From positions 1,074,501 to 1,138,500 of the forward strand of contig NC_009662.1 of assembly GCF_000010325.1 (NCBI RefSeq): 64,000 bases of DNA, given 5' to 3'. The position numbers and the translations under genes are program-made. Position 1 is the first letter of the stretch. Each line of letters begins with the position of its first letter. Shown in pieces: positions 25,074 to 33,929 of this stretch. The DNA is from Nitratiruptor sp. SB155-2 (GTDB lineage Bacteria; Campylobacterota; Campylobacteria; Campylobacterales; Nitratiruptoraceae). The notes under the pieces were generated by a model, which made no database searches, was not told where the DNA came from, and saw nothing but the letters and a program-made list of their open reading frames with translations.

Positions 25074-26677
25074 ACTCCAGCCTCACTCTCTTTTGGCAAA
25101 CTTTTATCATTAAAATCCTCTTTTGTCAAGAAGATTTTTTGGGCCGGATATGTTATCTTGATATCTTCCTCTTGTAGATATTTCTCGATCACTTCTGCGC
25201 TAATGGTACTTCGCAACGTCAAAGTAGCGTATGAGTTTGTCTGATACCACAAACTTATACGAATCCCATAGTCTTCAGCAAATGTATAGACTCTCACATC
25301 CACGTTTGTATTTTTGAGATGGTAGGTTGAGCGTAGTTTATTGAGCTGCTTTCTGGCAATATCAGTGTAACCTTTGGCATATTTCCGTGCTGTCTCTTTC
25401 GCAATATGTGCAGCTTTTTTATGATTGGAATCAAATGTGATATTGAAGTTGATATTGTCCCAGACCGTTTTGAGACCAGAATGGGTATAGTTGGCTATCA
25501 AATCGGTAAATATATAATTATTGGGAACAAAAATGATACGACCCGAACGAATATTGTGCAAGTAGCTTGTCAAAGTAACATCTTCGAGTATCGTAATTCG
25601 CAGCAAAGAAATATCTACGACATCGCCCACATACTCCAAACCGTTTCTTTTCACTTTGATTCTATCTCCCACATGGATAGAACCGCCAAAAACGATCACC
25701 ATCCATCCCAGGAGACTCATGAACATATCTTTCATCGCAATGGCGATACCCGCCGATGCAAACCCTAAAATAGTGACTAGATAACCCACATTTTCTATGT
25801 AGGAAAAAAGAAGAATCATAATGATAAGTAACGCAAGTAGAAAGTTTATAAATTTGTTTGCCATATAGGCCCGCTGATTATCTTGGATGTATCTATGGAT
25901 AATCCATTTCAAAAAGAGACTAAATAGTAAAATACCCAGAATGATGGCGCCTATACGGAAAGCCTTTTCTCCTTGGATCTTGATCTCGTCTGTCGTTTTC
26001 AAAACATTTTCTTCAATTTTCCGTTTATAGACACGCAGCGTCTCTTTTGCCACTTTCAAAGATTCTTGGAAATCTTTGATCTCTTTTTTCATAGCCTTCA
26101 GTTCATCCTGCGGTACAGCATCTGGATCTAATTTAGCCATTTCGCTCAAAACATGGTACTTTTTATTCAATAGATCCAACGCCGTTTGCATGTCTTGCAA
26201 TTTTTGCAAGTAATACTCTTTTGAACTATTGAGCTGTTTGATATAAGAAAGTGCAGTGATAATATCGAAAGGATTTTTAATGGTTGGCGGTTTGGGAAGC
26301 GTAGGTGGTTTGACAATTTCCATAAAAGGAGATTCCTGATACTCCTTCAACAGTTCAAGTTGATTTTTCAGTGTCTCTTTTTTTGCCAAAAGATCTTGCA
26401 ATCGCTTTTTTTGCCGCCTCCTTTTCGCTTTCCATATCTGCTTGTCGAGATCTTTCAACTCTTTACTGATTTTGTAATAGGTTTTATAGTTCTCATACTT
26501 TTTGAGCCAGATATTTTGCTCGATTTTTTCTTTGAGGTGATTGAGATCCGCTTGCAACTCTTGAAGATGGAACCGCTTTTGGATCTCTTGCTGCTCTTGT
26601 TGCTCTTGAATTGAAGCATTTTGTTCGGCATATAACGACAAAAGAGACAAAAAGACAACCAATAAAAGTTTCAGCAT
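25070..26677 (-). CDS. MscS-family mechanosensitive channel
   Basis: A 535-residue inner-membrane protein with a signal peptide and a long periplasmic coiled coil at about residues 20-230 (rich in Lys/Glu/Leu), followed by membrane helices and the MscS pore and beta domain (GFASAGIAIAMKDMFMSLLGWMV, VGDRIKVKRNGLEYVGDVVDISLLR). Such channels release solutes on osmotic downshock. The coiled-coil extension makes it longer than E. coli MscS. It sits between aroB and mtaB with overlaps of 7 and 4 bp. Confidence 0.88.
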   Translation of the reverse strand: MLKLLLVVFLSLLSLYAEQNASIQEQQEQQEIQKRFHLQELQADLNHLKEKIEQNIWLKKYENYKTYYKISKELKDLDKQIWKAKRRRQKKRLQDLLAKKETLKNQLELLKEYQESPFMEIVKPPTLPKPPTIKNPFDIITALSYIKQLNSSKEYYLQKLQDMQTALDLLNKKYHVLSEMAKLDPDAVPQDELKAMKKEIKDFQESLKVAKETLRVYKRKIEENVLKTTDEIKIQGEKAFRIGAIILGILLFSLFLKWIIHRYIQDNQRAYMANKFINFLLALLIIMILLFSYIENVGYLVTILGFASAGIAIAMKDMFMSLLGWMVIVFGGSIHVGDRIKVKRNGLEYVGDVVDISLLRITILEDVTLTSYLHNIRSGRIIFVPNNYIFTDLIANYTHSGLKTVWDNINFNITFDSNHKKAAHIAKETARKYAKGYTDIARKQLNKLRSTYHLKNTNVDVRVYTFAEDYGIRISLWYQTNSYATLTLRSTISAEVIEKYLQEEDIKITYPAQKIFLTKEDFNDKSLPKESEAGV

Positions 26678-27720
26678 CTCTCAAACTCTCTTAAAACATC
26701 GATGATCTGATCTTTTTTGATTGTATCCGTGATCACAAAATCTCCGATATCTTTTGGCAAAACGAATTTGATCGTATCGTTTTGCGTTTTTTTATCCAAG
26801 AAAAAGTGTTCATAAAAATCCTCTGGATCTTCTACTTCGTAACAGACAGGCAAATTGTATCGTTGCAGTAGATTTTTTATTTTTTCCGCATCCTCTCGGC
26901 TCAGTAGCCCAGTTTTCACGGCAAGTTCATTTGCCATAACCATCCCTATCGCTACCGCTTCCCCATGCAAAAATCGCTTATATCCCGTTTCATTTTCGAT
27001 CACATGGGCAAAAGTGTGACCGTAGTTGAGACTTGCTCTGACACCGCCTTCGCGTTCATCTTTGGCAACGATAGCGGCTTTGAGTTCAACGGATCGTTTT
27101 ATAGCGTATTTGAGATTATCTTCTTCTTTAAGATCGTTTTTCATAAGCCATTCAAAAAAGTCTTTATCGAAAACAACTGCCATTTTAACAATCTCGGCCA
27201 CACCTGCAGAAAACTCTCTTTGAGGCAGTGTCTGTAAAAAATGAGTGTCGATATAGACCGCTTTTGGCTGATGAAAAGCACCTATGAGATTTTTGCCAAA
27301 TCGATTGTTGATACCAGTTTTTCCTCCTACACTGGCATCCACCTGAGAAAGCAGTGTCGTAGGAATCTGTATAAAGTCGATCCCCCTTTGAAAAACGGAA
27401 GCAGCAAATCCGGTCATATCTCCAATGACACCACCGCCAAAAGCGATAAGCACAGATTTTCTATCAAGTTTATGATCAAAAAGTCTATCGAGTAAAAAAT
27501 CGAGCGTTTCTTGATTTTTATAATCTTCACCGTCAGGAAGCGTAATGATATAAAGCTCTGGAGCTTCGATTTTATTTAAAAGATATTTCAGATGTAGTCC
27601 GGCAACTTTTGGATTCGTCACTATAGCCGTTTTAGAAGAGAGTCGAATAGATTGAATTGGATCGATGTATATTGAATAACTTCGATCCTCACACGTTTTG
27701 AGATCGATAAACACTTCCAT
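26671..27720 (-). CDS. aroB: 3-dehydroquinate synthase
   Basis: A 349-residue enzyme for the second step of the shikimate pathway, using NAD and a divalent metal. Characteristic parts are LPDGEDYKNQETLDFLLD, ALxxGGGVIGDMTGFAAS as IAFGGGVIGDMTGFAAS, TTLLSQVDASVGGKTGIN and the metal ligands in LNYGHTFAHVIE and FLHGEAVAIGM. Length is normal. Its end overlaps mscS by 7 bp. The next gene upstream is 48 bp away. Confidence 0.95.
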   Translation of the reverse strand: MEVFIDLKTCEDRSYSIYIDPIQSIRLSSKTAIVTNPKVAGLHLKYLLNKIEAPELYIITLPDGEDYKNQETLDFLLDRLFDHKLDRKSVLIAFGGGVIGDMTGFAASVFQRGIDFIQIPTTLLSQVDASVGGKTGINNRFGKNLIGAFHQPKAVYIDTHFLQTLPQREFSAGVAEIVKMAVVFDKDFFEWLMKNDLKEEDNLKYAIKRSVELKAAIVAKDEREGGVRASLNYGHTFAHVIENETGYKRFLHGEAVAIGMVMANELAVKTGLLSREDAEKIKNLLQRYNLPVCYEVEDPEDFYEHFFLDKKTQNDTIKFVLPKDIGDFVITDTIKKDQIIDVLREFERC

Positions 27721-27768
27721 AGATCACCTTTTTTTGTTTTTACAATTATAAAAAAAGTTCTCTTTCTT

Positions 27769-29178
27769 TTAGGTTACAGGAAAGAACATCTGATGATGCA
27801 TGCCAAGTTTGTAAAAAAGCGCTTCTGGGTCGGTACAAAATGGATTGAGAGGTGTGGCTTGGGCTACTTTTTGACTGAATGGATAAACAAGAAGCAGATC
27901 CGTTTTCGATCGTAGCATACGGATAGGATTCGATCTTGTTTTTTCTACAGCAATCGGCTTGGAAAAGATATTCGCAAGATTTTCAAAATGTTCGATAATT
28001 TCCTGCGTCTGAGTAGAGCTTTGTTCAAGATACTCTACGAGTTTCAAAGAGATTTTCAATTGAATAGCAATATCGAAAACGATAGATGAGATGGTTTCTA
28101 GTTTTTGATTCTTCGTTAAAATCAGCTCCAACTCCTTTATTTTGGACAAGGATGAGTCGGCAAGTGAAAAGACTGGAATTTTCATCTCATACAAAAGCGA
28201 GCGACAATGTTTTTTCATGAATGTTTTATGGTGCAGCATAAAAAGGCCAATGCGCCGATGTTCAAGATCTTCTTGAACATTTTGTTGCAGCGATTTGTAA
28301 CGGTAATCCACCATCACCTCTATCGTATCACCGTCATAATTCTTGATAAACTGCAACAGTCCGATGTCGTTTGGGTTGATAACGCGGATAAAAAGCTTTT
28401 TATCTTTGAAACGACTATGCGCATACACGCCACTCAACACCATATGCCTGATCGATTTTGGACTCAACTCCTCCATATCCACAAGTAGATAGGAGTTGGT
28501 GCCAAATGGCATGGGAAACTGTCCGACTTCTCGTTTGATCGAGCGATAGACGTTTTTCAAAACATCCGGATCGCCAATAAGCAAAAGAATGTCATTTGGC
28601 CATATCATCCTGCTCGGAGTTGGCAGTAAAAGCTTATTGTTCCTATAAATGGCGGCGATTTTCCAGTTTTTTTGCTCGATGGATCCAATATGCCGATAGA
28701 CATAACTGCTTCCAAAAGGGACAAGCACCTCCATAATCTCGCCTAGGCCTAGTCCCACATTCTGTGCTATGACAGGGACATTTGGAAAGTAGTCCATAAC
28801 CCTGTTGGCCAATATTTCATTCGCGTTGAGCAGACGGAAATTTCTGCCTGGAAACTTCAGATCCCATCGATCCAAAACGACGATATTGACATTGTTATCG
28901 AGTCTTCGGACATTTTCAAAAGATGCGACAGTGTCGATTTTATTCCCAAGGACGATGACCACTTCGTTATATTTTTTATTAAAGAGGCGAGAGAGTTTCA
29001 CAAACGAGGTAGGATCAAAATGATAATAAAGAATATTTTCTGCACTTTCCGATGGTTTTATGGTAGGATCGTTATAGACGATATGATAGAGATTGTTCGT
29101 TACCTGATTTTTTACAATTCTTTGTAATAGATGTTTTGCTACAATTCCATCAGCAAGTACTAAAACATGGGTTTGCAC
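27769..29178 (-). CDS. COG3400-type protein with RCK (TrkA-C) domain
   Basis: A 469-residue soluble protein with an N-terminal Rossmann-like domain ([19 protein letters not shown]) similar to TrkA-N, a TrkA-C-like part in the middle (residues about 130-215, [14 protein letters not shown] and [14 protein letters not shown]), and a C-terminal domain of no clear type. The family is typical of Campylobacterota and is presumed to bind nucleotides or regulate ion flux; no channel gene is linked. The GTG at 29178 is preferred over the TTG at 29181 because of GGGG 4 nt before it. It heads the nine-gene operon and diverges from tgt with a 25-bp gap. Confidence 0.7.
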   Translation of the reverse strand: MQTHVLVLADGIVAKHLLQRIVKNQVTNNLYHIVYNDPTIKPSESAENILYYHFDPTSFVKLSRLFNKKYNEVVIVLGNKIDTVASFENVRRLDNNVNIVVLDRWDLKFPGRNFRLLNANEILANRVMDYFPNVPVIAQNVGLGLGEIMEVLVPFGSSYVYRHIGSIEQKNWKIAAIYRNNKLLLPTPSRMIWPNDILLLIGDPDVLKNVYRSIKREVGQFPMPFGTNSYLLVDMEELSPKSIRHMVLSGVYAHSRFKDKKLFIRVINPNDIGLLQFIKNYDGDTIEVMVDYRYKSLQQNVQEDLEHRRIGLFMLHHKTFMKKHCRSLLYEMKIPVFSLADSSLSKIKELELILTKNQKLETISSIVFDIAIQLKISLKLVEYLEQSSTQTQEIIEHFENLANIFSKPIAVEKTRSNPIRMLRSKTDLLLVYPFSQKVAQATPLNPFCTDPEALFYKLGMHHQMFFPVT

Positions 29179-29203
29179 CAAGCCCCTTTATAAAGGAAAT
29201 TTA

Positions 29204-30325
29204 TTGGATTTTTTTATCGACGCTACCGACAATAACGCCAGAGCCTGTACTATAAAAACATCACATTCTACCATAAAAACGCCTGTGTTTATGCCTGTCG
29301 GAACGGCTGCCAGCGTAAAATCTCTCGATACTGTCGACTTGCGAGATATCCTTCAAACACAAATTATCTTGGCAAACACATACCATCTATATTTAAGACC
29401 GGGAGACAATGTGGTCAAAAAACTTGGAGGACTACACGGATTTACCGGTTACAATCGAAGCTTCCTGACAGATAGTGGTGGCTTTCAAGCTTTCAGTCTC
29501 AGCGATATCAGCAAAGCCAATGAAAGAGGCATCGAATTCCAAAGCCATATAGATGGTTCGAAACACTTTTTTACTCCGCAAAAAGTTTTAGACATCCAAT
29601 ACAATCTTGGTAGTGACATCATGATGATTTTAGATGATCTGGTCGCACTTCCGGCAACAAAAGAGCGTCTTGCACTCTCTGTCGATAGAACCACCCGATG
29701 GGCACAAGAGTCGATCAAATACCACAAAAAAATGCAAGCACAAGGCATCGGAACCAACCAAAATATCTTTGCCATTATCCAAGGCGGAACCGATTACGAA
29801 TTTCGTAAAAAAAGCGCTATGGAACTGACAGCTCTCGATTTCGACGGATTTGCCATAGGAGGGCTGAGTGTAGGAGAGGAAAATAGCGTCATGTATAATA
29901 CAGTAGAGTTCACAACTCCTTTTATGCCCAAAAACAAACCAAGATATCTCATGGGCGTAGGCACACCAGAAGATTTGGTTGAATGCATCGACCGAGGCGT
30001 AGATATGTTCGATTGTGTGATGCCAACAAGAAATGCACGAAACGGGACGATATTTACCTCTTTTGGCAGACTCAACATCAAAGCTGCAAAATATAAACTT
30101 GATCAAAACCCTATCGATGAAGCGTGTAGCTGCTATACATGCCAAAACTACACCAGAGCCTATCTCAACCATCTTTACAGAGCAAAAGAGCTGACATATT
30201 ACCGCCTCGCTTCCATTCACAATCTGCACTACTATCTAACGCTTATGAAAGAAGCAAGAGAAGCGATCGAAAAGGGTGAATATAAAGCGTTTAAAAAAGC
30301 ATTTTACGCAAGGAGACAATCATGA
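29204..30325 (+). CDS. tgt: tRNA-guanine transglycosylase
   Basis: A 373-residue enzyme that swaps guanine 34 for preQ1 in GUN-anticodon tRNAs during queuosine synthesis. Diagnostic parts are [42 protein letters not shown] with the catalytic Asp, [19 protein letters not shown], and the zinc site in [16 protein letters not shown]. The start codon is TTG with AAAGGA 6 nt upstream; the next Met is 30 residues inside the conserved fold. It leads the tgt-pdxJ-pdxA unit. Confidence 0.95.
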
Positions 30326-31119
30326 AACTCGGTGTCAACATCGATCATATTGCAGTACTAAGAGAAGCGAGAAAAATCAATGATCCTGATCCCATAGAAG
30401 CTCTTCCCATCGTGAAAAGAGCGGGAGCAGATCAGATAACCATCCATCTTCGTGAAGACAGACGCCACATCAACGATTTTGATGCAAAAAGGATCATTGA
30501 GTACTCTTCTCTCCCGGTGAATATGGAGTGTAGCATCGATCCGGATATTATCGACATCGTTGCACAGCTCAAGCCTCACAGAGCAACGCTTGTTCCTGAA
30601 AAGCGAGAAGAGGTGACTACAGAAGGTGGCCTTGACGTCATTGGACAGTATGAACGCATCAGTGATGCCATTGAAAAACTGAAAGCGAACGAGATAGATG
30701 TCTCCTTGTTTATCGATCCAGATATCGAAATCATAGCGGCCTGTGCCGATACGGGAGCCGATATGGTGGAACTGCATACAGGAGAGTATGCAAATATCTA
30801 TGCAATGCTCTATTCCAATCTATCCAAAACGCCACACTCCATCAAATCTTTGGAACTTTCGAGGAAAGAACTGCAAGAAAAGCTCTCCATTGCTATCGGG
30901 GACTTGGAAAATGCTGCGATTTACGCTGCAAAATCGGGACTGCTCGTAGCCGCTGGACATGGTCTTAATTATCAAAATGTTGGAACTATTGCTGCAATGG
31001 CAAATATCATTGAACTCAATATCGGTCAAAGCATCATCGCTAGAAGCATTTGGGATGGCCTTTTTGAAGCGGTCAGGAAAATGAAAGAGATCATCGATGA
31101 AGCCGGTCATTGCCATTAG
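30322..31119 (+). CDS. pdxJ: Pyridoxine 5'-phosphate synthase
   Basis: A 265-residue TIM-barrel enzyme that condenses 1-deoxyxylulose 5-phosphate with the PdxA product to form pyridoxine 5'-phosphate. It starts [15 protein letters not shown] and contains [38 protein letters not shown] and [11 protein letters not shown], all family signatures. It overlaps tgt by 4 bp and pdxA by 23 bp, so the two B6 genes are tightly coupled. A slightly long form of the family, with an extra stretch near residue 150. Confidence 0.95.
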
Positions 31120-32014
31120 TCTAGGCGATTTCAATGGTATCGGACCAGAAATTGCCCTGAGATGCCACGATCAAATTAAACAATCCTGTACCCCACTCTA
31201 CTTTACAAACTATAAAATAATTCAACAAGCTGCCAATATTTTGAAGGTTCAGGTTCCTGAAGATTTAGAAGTAGAGTATGTCAAAGGCGATTTCATTATC
31301 AAACCTGGAAAAGTCAGCAAGAAAAGTGGTGCTTTTTCCTTTCGATCTTTCCAAAAAGCTGTAGAGTTCACCGCTTCAGGAATATGCGATGCCCTTGTTA
31401 CCCTTCCTGTTCATAAGGAAGCGTGGATGAAAGCGAATATCCCTTATAAGGGCCATACGGATTATCTTCGAAAAAGATTCAAAAAAGAGGCTATCATGAT
31501 GCTTGGCTGCGATAAACTTTTTGTAGCCCTTTTTACAGAACATGTCCCTTTGAAAAAGGTGCCAGGTTTGATCGAAAAAAAGAGACTGACCCAGTTTCTA
31601 ATCGATTTTTACCATGAGACTACTCCTGCCAAACCGGTTGCCGTTTTGGGTCTCAATCCTCATGCAGGCGATGGCGGCGTTTTGGGAGATGAAGAGCGAA
31701 TTATCAAAAAAGCGATCGACAAAGCAAATGAAGCAATCAAACAAGAGATCTTTTTCGGTCCAGTCGTACCCGATGTGGCGTTTACATCAAATTTTAGGAA
31801 AAAACTCTCTCACATTGTCGCCATGTATCATGATCAAGGGCTTGCGCCTTTGAAAGCTCTCTATTTCGATGAATCAATAAACGTCAGCTTAAACTTACCT
31901 ATACTCCGTACCTCTGTCGACCATGGCACCGCTTTTGATATTGCCTATAAAAAAATGGCAAACACCACGAGTTATCTTAACGCCGTACAATATGCAATCT
32001 CTCACCTACGATGA
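31097..32014 (+). CDS. pdxA: 4-hydroxythreonine-4-phosphate dehydrogenase
   Basis: A 305-residue NAD-dependent enzyme providing the amino-ketone substrate for PdxJ. Motifs seen are [46 protein letters not shown], the zinc ligands in AMYHDQGLAPLKAL, and RTSVDHGTAFDIAYK. Its ATG lies inside the end of pdxJ. The C-terminus overlaps the convergent gene by 9 bp. Function is secure by family and by context. Confidence 0.95.
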   Translation: MKPVIAISLGDFNGIGPEIALRCHDQIKQSCTPLYFTNYKIIQQAANILKVQVPEDLEVEYVKGDFIIKPGKVSKKSGAFSFRSFQKAVEFTASGICDALVTLPVHKEAWMKANIPYKGHTDYLRKRFKKEAIMMLGCDKLFVALFTEHVPLKKVPGLIEKKRLTQFLIDFYHETTPAKPVAVLGLNPHAGDGGVLGDEERIIKKAIDKANEAIKQEIFFGPVVPDVAFTSNFRKKLSHIVAMYHDQGLAPLKALYFDESINVSLNLPILRTSVDHGTAFDIAYKKMANTTSYLNAVQYAISHLR

Positions 32015-32311
32015 GAAATGTTTTTGTACTGATTCAACCTTTTGTTTAAGTCTGTTACTCTTTCCAGGCCTGATATCAAACTTTGCTACACTGTATACCC
32101 GCCCGCACCCCATCTTTTCCAAAGCGTGATACATTTTGGGTATCAGTGCACTCACCTCTTCCACACTCTCTCCCTCCACGATAGTCGCCATTGGTGTGAG
32201 TTGATATGGCAGTCCGCTTTCTTCAATAACCTTTAGAACCTCGGCCACATATTTACTTTTGCTTTCTCCAACATCCGTTGGAAACATCGCTATCTCCATC
32301 AAAACACTCAT
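32006..32311 (-). CDS. MTH1187/YkoF-family thiamine-binding-type protein
   Basis: A 101-residue protein of the MTH1187 family (PF01910), ferredoxin-like folds that in YkoF bind thiamine or hydroxymethylpyrimidine. The start MSVLMEIAMFP, LTPMATIVEGE and RVYSVAKFDIRPGKSNRL fit the family. The ATG at 32311 has AAGGAG 5 nt upstream, so the two-codon longer GTG form is unlikely. It overlaps pdxA end-to-end by 9 bp. Ligand assignment is by family only. Confidence 0.8.
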   Translation of the reverse strand: MSVLMEIAMFPTDVGESKSKYVAEVLKVIEESGLPYQLTPMATIVEGESVEEVSALIPKMYHALEKMGCGRVYSVAKFDIRPGKSNRLKQKVESVQKHFSS

Positions 32312-32327
32312 AAACACTCCTTACCGA

Positions 32328-33092
32328 TTACACTTTCGCATGTTCTGAAGAGAAAACGTACACACCTGCATTATATAGACTTACTAGGTATGCAATGACA
32401 AGTACCAAAGGTAAGAGGATAATACTCAGCGACAGGGGTATCAAAAGCATAAAAACGCCTAAAACGATCAAGGACCAAATAAACACGAGGATAAAGTACT
32501 CTTTATTGAAGCACCGCTTCCAATATCCGGGATTGAAAAGCAAAAAAACTTTTTTAAAGCCATCATTGAACGTCTCTGAACGGATCACCTCACCCATGAC
32601 GCCAGGAAAAAAATAGAAAAGAAAAGCTCCAATCAGTAATATCACCAAACCAAGTGCACCGTTTGCCATGAAGCCGGCCGCCATTTCCTGCTCCATTGCA
32701 ATGCCGTTTTGCATCGTTTGCATATCCATATGCATATTCATTCCCATAACCATCATCATAAGAGCCATAAAAAGAAGGGAGAGCAAGAAAAGAGCCAAAA
32801 ACGCTCCTGCTGCTACGTGAAGATACTGAATCAGCAGATCCCCTATTCTTGAATTTTGTGCTACTTCTATCATCTCTTCTTCACTCTTTACTTGTAAAAG
32901 CGCTTTTCCAAAATAGATCTGTACACTGAGGCTTAAAATGGAATAGGCCAAAACGAAAAGCATTCCAACAATTGGAATAGCACCCAAAAGACTAACAACT
33001 ATCAAAATCGCCAATACACCGAAATTGAGTGCATAATTTCCCTTAAAAAAATTCCAAGCCGCTTTAATCGCCGTTATATTGTTTTTTTGCAT
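32328..33092 (-). CDS. Multi-span membrane protein with methionine-rich loop
   Basis: A 254-residue membrane protein with about six hydrophobic segments, of the DUF975/YciC-like general type. Residues 109-142 hold 13 Met in 34 positions together with His and Asp (MMMVMGMNMHMDMQTMQNG). Such Met-His clusters can bind copper or silver ions, but this is an inference; it could simply be a hydrophobic hinge. AAGGAG lies 5 nt before the ATG. It is placed between the thiamine-binding-type gene and the MazG-like gene. The function is unknown. Confidence 0.65.
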   Translation of the reverse strand: MQKNNITAIKAAWNFFKGNYALNFGVLAILIVVSLLGAIPIVGMLFVLAYSILSLSVQIYFGKALLQVKSEEEMIEVAQNSRIGDLLIQYLHVAAGAFLALFLLSLLFMALMMMVMGMNMHMDMQTMQNGIAMEQEMAAGFMANGALGLVILLIGAFLFYFFPGVMGEVIRSETFNDGFKKVFLLFNPGYWKRCFNKEYFILVFIWSLIVLGVFMLLIPLSLSIILLPLVLVIAYLVSLYNAGVYVFSSEHAKV

Positions 33093-33101
33093 TCACTCTC
33101 C

Positions 33102-33426
33102 TTAGCATCCGCTTTTTTTCATACTTTTTGCCATTTCAACCGGAAATCGCTTTTGATTTTTTGCAATCTTTTTCTTTGATGCCTCATACAGATCAATATC
33201 CAGTACCGAAGCAAGCCTCAAAAGATAGTGTAACACATCTGCCATCTCTTCACCAATTTCCTCTTTTTGAGATTGCGTAAACTCCTTGGTATCTTTATCA
33301 CACCACTGGAAATGCTCCATGAGTTCCGCCGCTTCTATTGCCACACTCATGGCAAGATTTTTGGGTCTGTGATACTTTTGCCAATCCCGCTCTTTGATAA
33401 ACTCATCAAAAGATGCTGCAGTTCAT
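33102..33426 (-). pseudogene. MazG-like nucleotide pyrophosphohydrolase with N-terminal frameshift
   Basis: The main frame from ATG 33350 encodes 82 residues with SVAIEAAELMEHFQW and GEEMADVLHYLLRLA, the EExxE and ExxD metal-binding motifs of MazG-type pyrophosphatases (removal of non-canonical NTPs). The same frame continues upstream without a stop through DEFIKERDWQKYHRPKNLA, the expected N-terminal helix, but has no start codon before a TGA at 33427. A well-placed ATG at 33426 (GAAGGG 8 nt upstream) is in another frame and would read MNCSIF before joining the main frame if one base of the T4 run (33408-33411, minus strand) were removed. So the gene seems to carry a single-base indel. If not an error, only the short form from 33350 would be made; that ATG has no ribosome-binding site. 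Confidence 0.7.
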
Positions 33427-33431
33427 ATAGA

Positions 33432-33929
33432 TTACCCTTCAAAATACTCCTTTGCATGGCTTTTCAGTTTCTTATATATTTTGAAAAAATCGGTACTGTA
33501 GACTCTTGTATGACCAATTGTTGTGATAAAGTTCGTATCCCTTTGCCATCTGGGTACGAGATGCATATGGATATGTTCTGCGATCCCCGCTCCTGCTGCA
33601 GCTCCTAGATTCATCCCGATATTGACACCCTCTGCATGCAAAACATCTTTTAATAGAGCCACACCTCGTTTGGTAAGTCTGGACATCTCCTCCCAAGCCT
33701 CCTCGGAAAGATTTTCCAGATTGTCGATATGCTGATTTGGAATGACCATAAAATGACCTGGCGTATAGGGATACTTGTTCATAACAACAAAAGAGTATTT
33801 GGCTCTATAAAGCACTCCAAGTTCTTCATCCTCTTCAGGATGCTCTACAACATAGCAAAACACACACCCTTCGATTTTTTTTCTAGTCACATAATCGCTT
33901 CGCCATGGGGCATATAGAATATCGTACAT
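33432..33929 (-). CDS. HIT-family nucleotide hydrolase/transferase
   Basis: A 165-residue histidine-triad protein with the motif EHIHMHLVPRW (H-x-H-x-H) near residue 112, and a preceding C-x2-C (EGCVFCYVVEH) of the zinc-containing HIT branch related to AP4A phosphorylases. Substrates are AMP-linked compounds. The ATG at 33929 overlaps the TGA of the TRAP gene (TGATG), so they are coupled. The length is longer than Hint proteins, matching the FHIT/Aph-like branch seen in Aquifex and Campylobacterota. Confidence 0.85.
   Translation of the reverse strand: MYDILYAPWRSDYVTRKKIEGCVFCYVVEHPEEDEELGVLYRAKYSFVVMNKYPYTPGHFMVIPNQHIDNLENLSEEAWEEMSRLTKRGVALLKDVLHAEGVNIGMNLGAAAGAGIAEHIHMHLVPRWQRDTNFITTIGHTRVYSTDFFKIYKKLKSHAKEYFEG

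Noticed and set aside
29630-30229. 199-codon leftward frame
   Set aside because: Antisense to tgt, a well-conserved enzyme gene; no family features.
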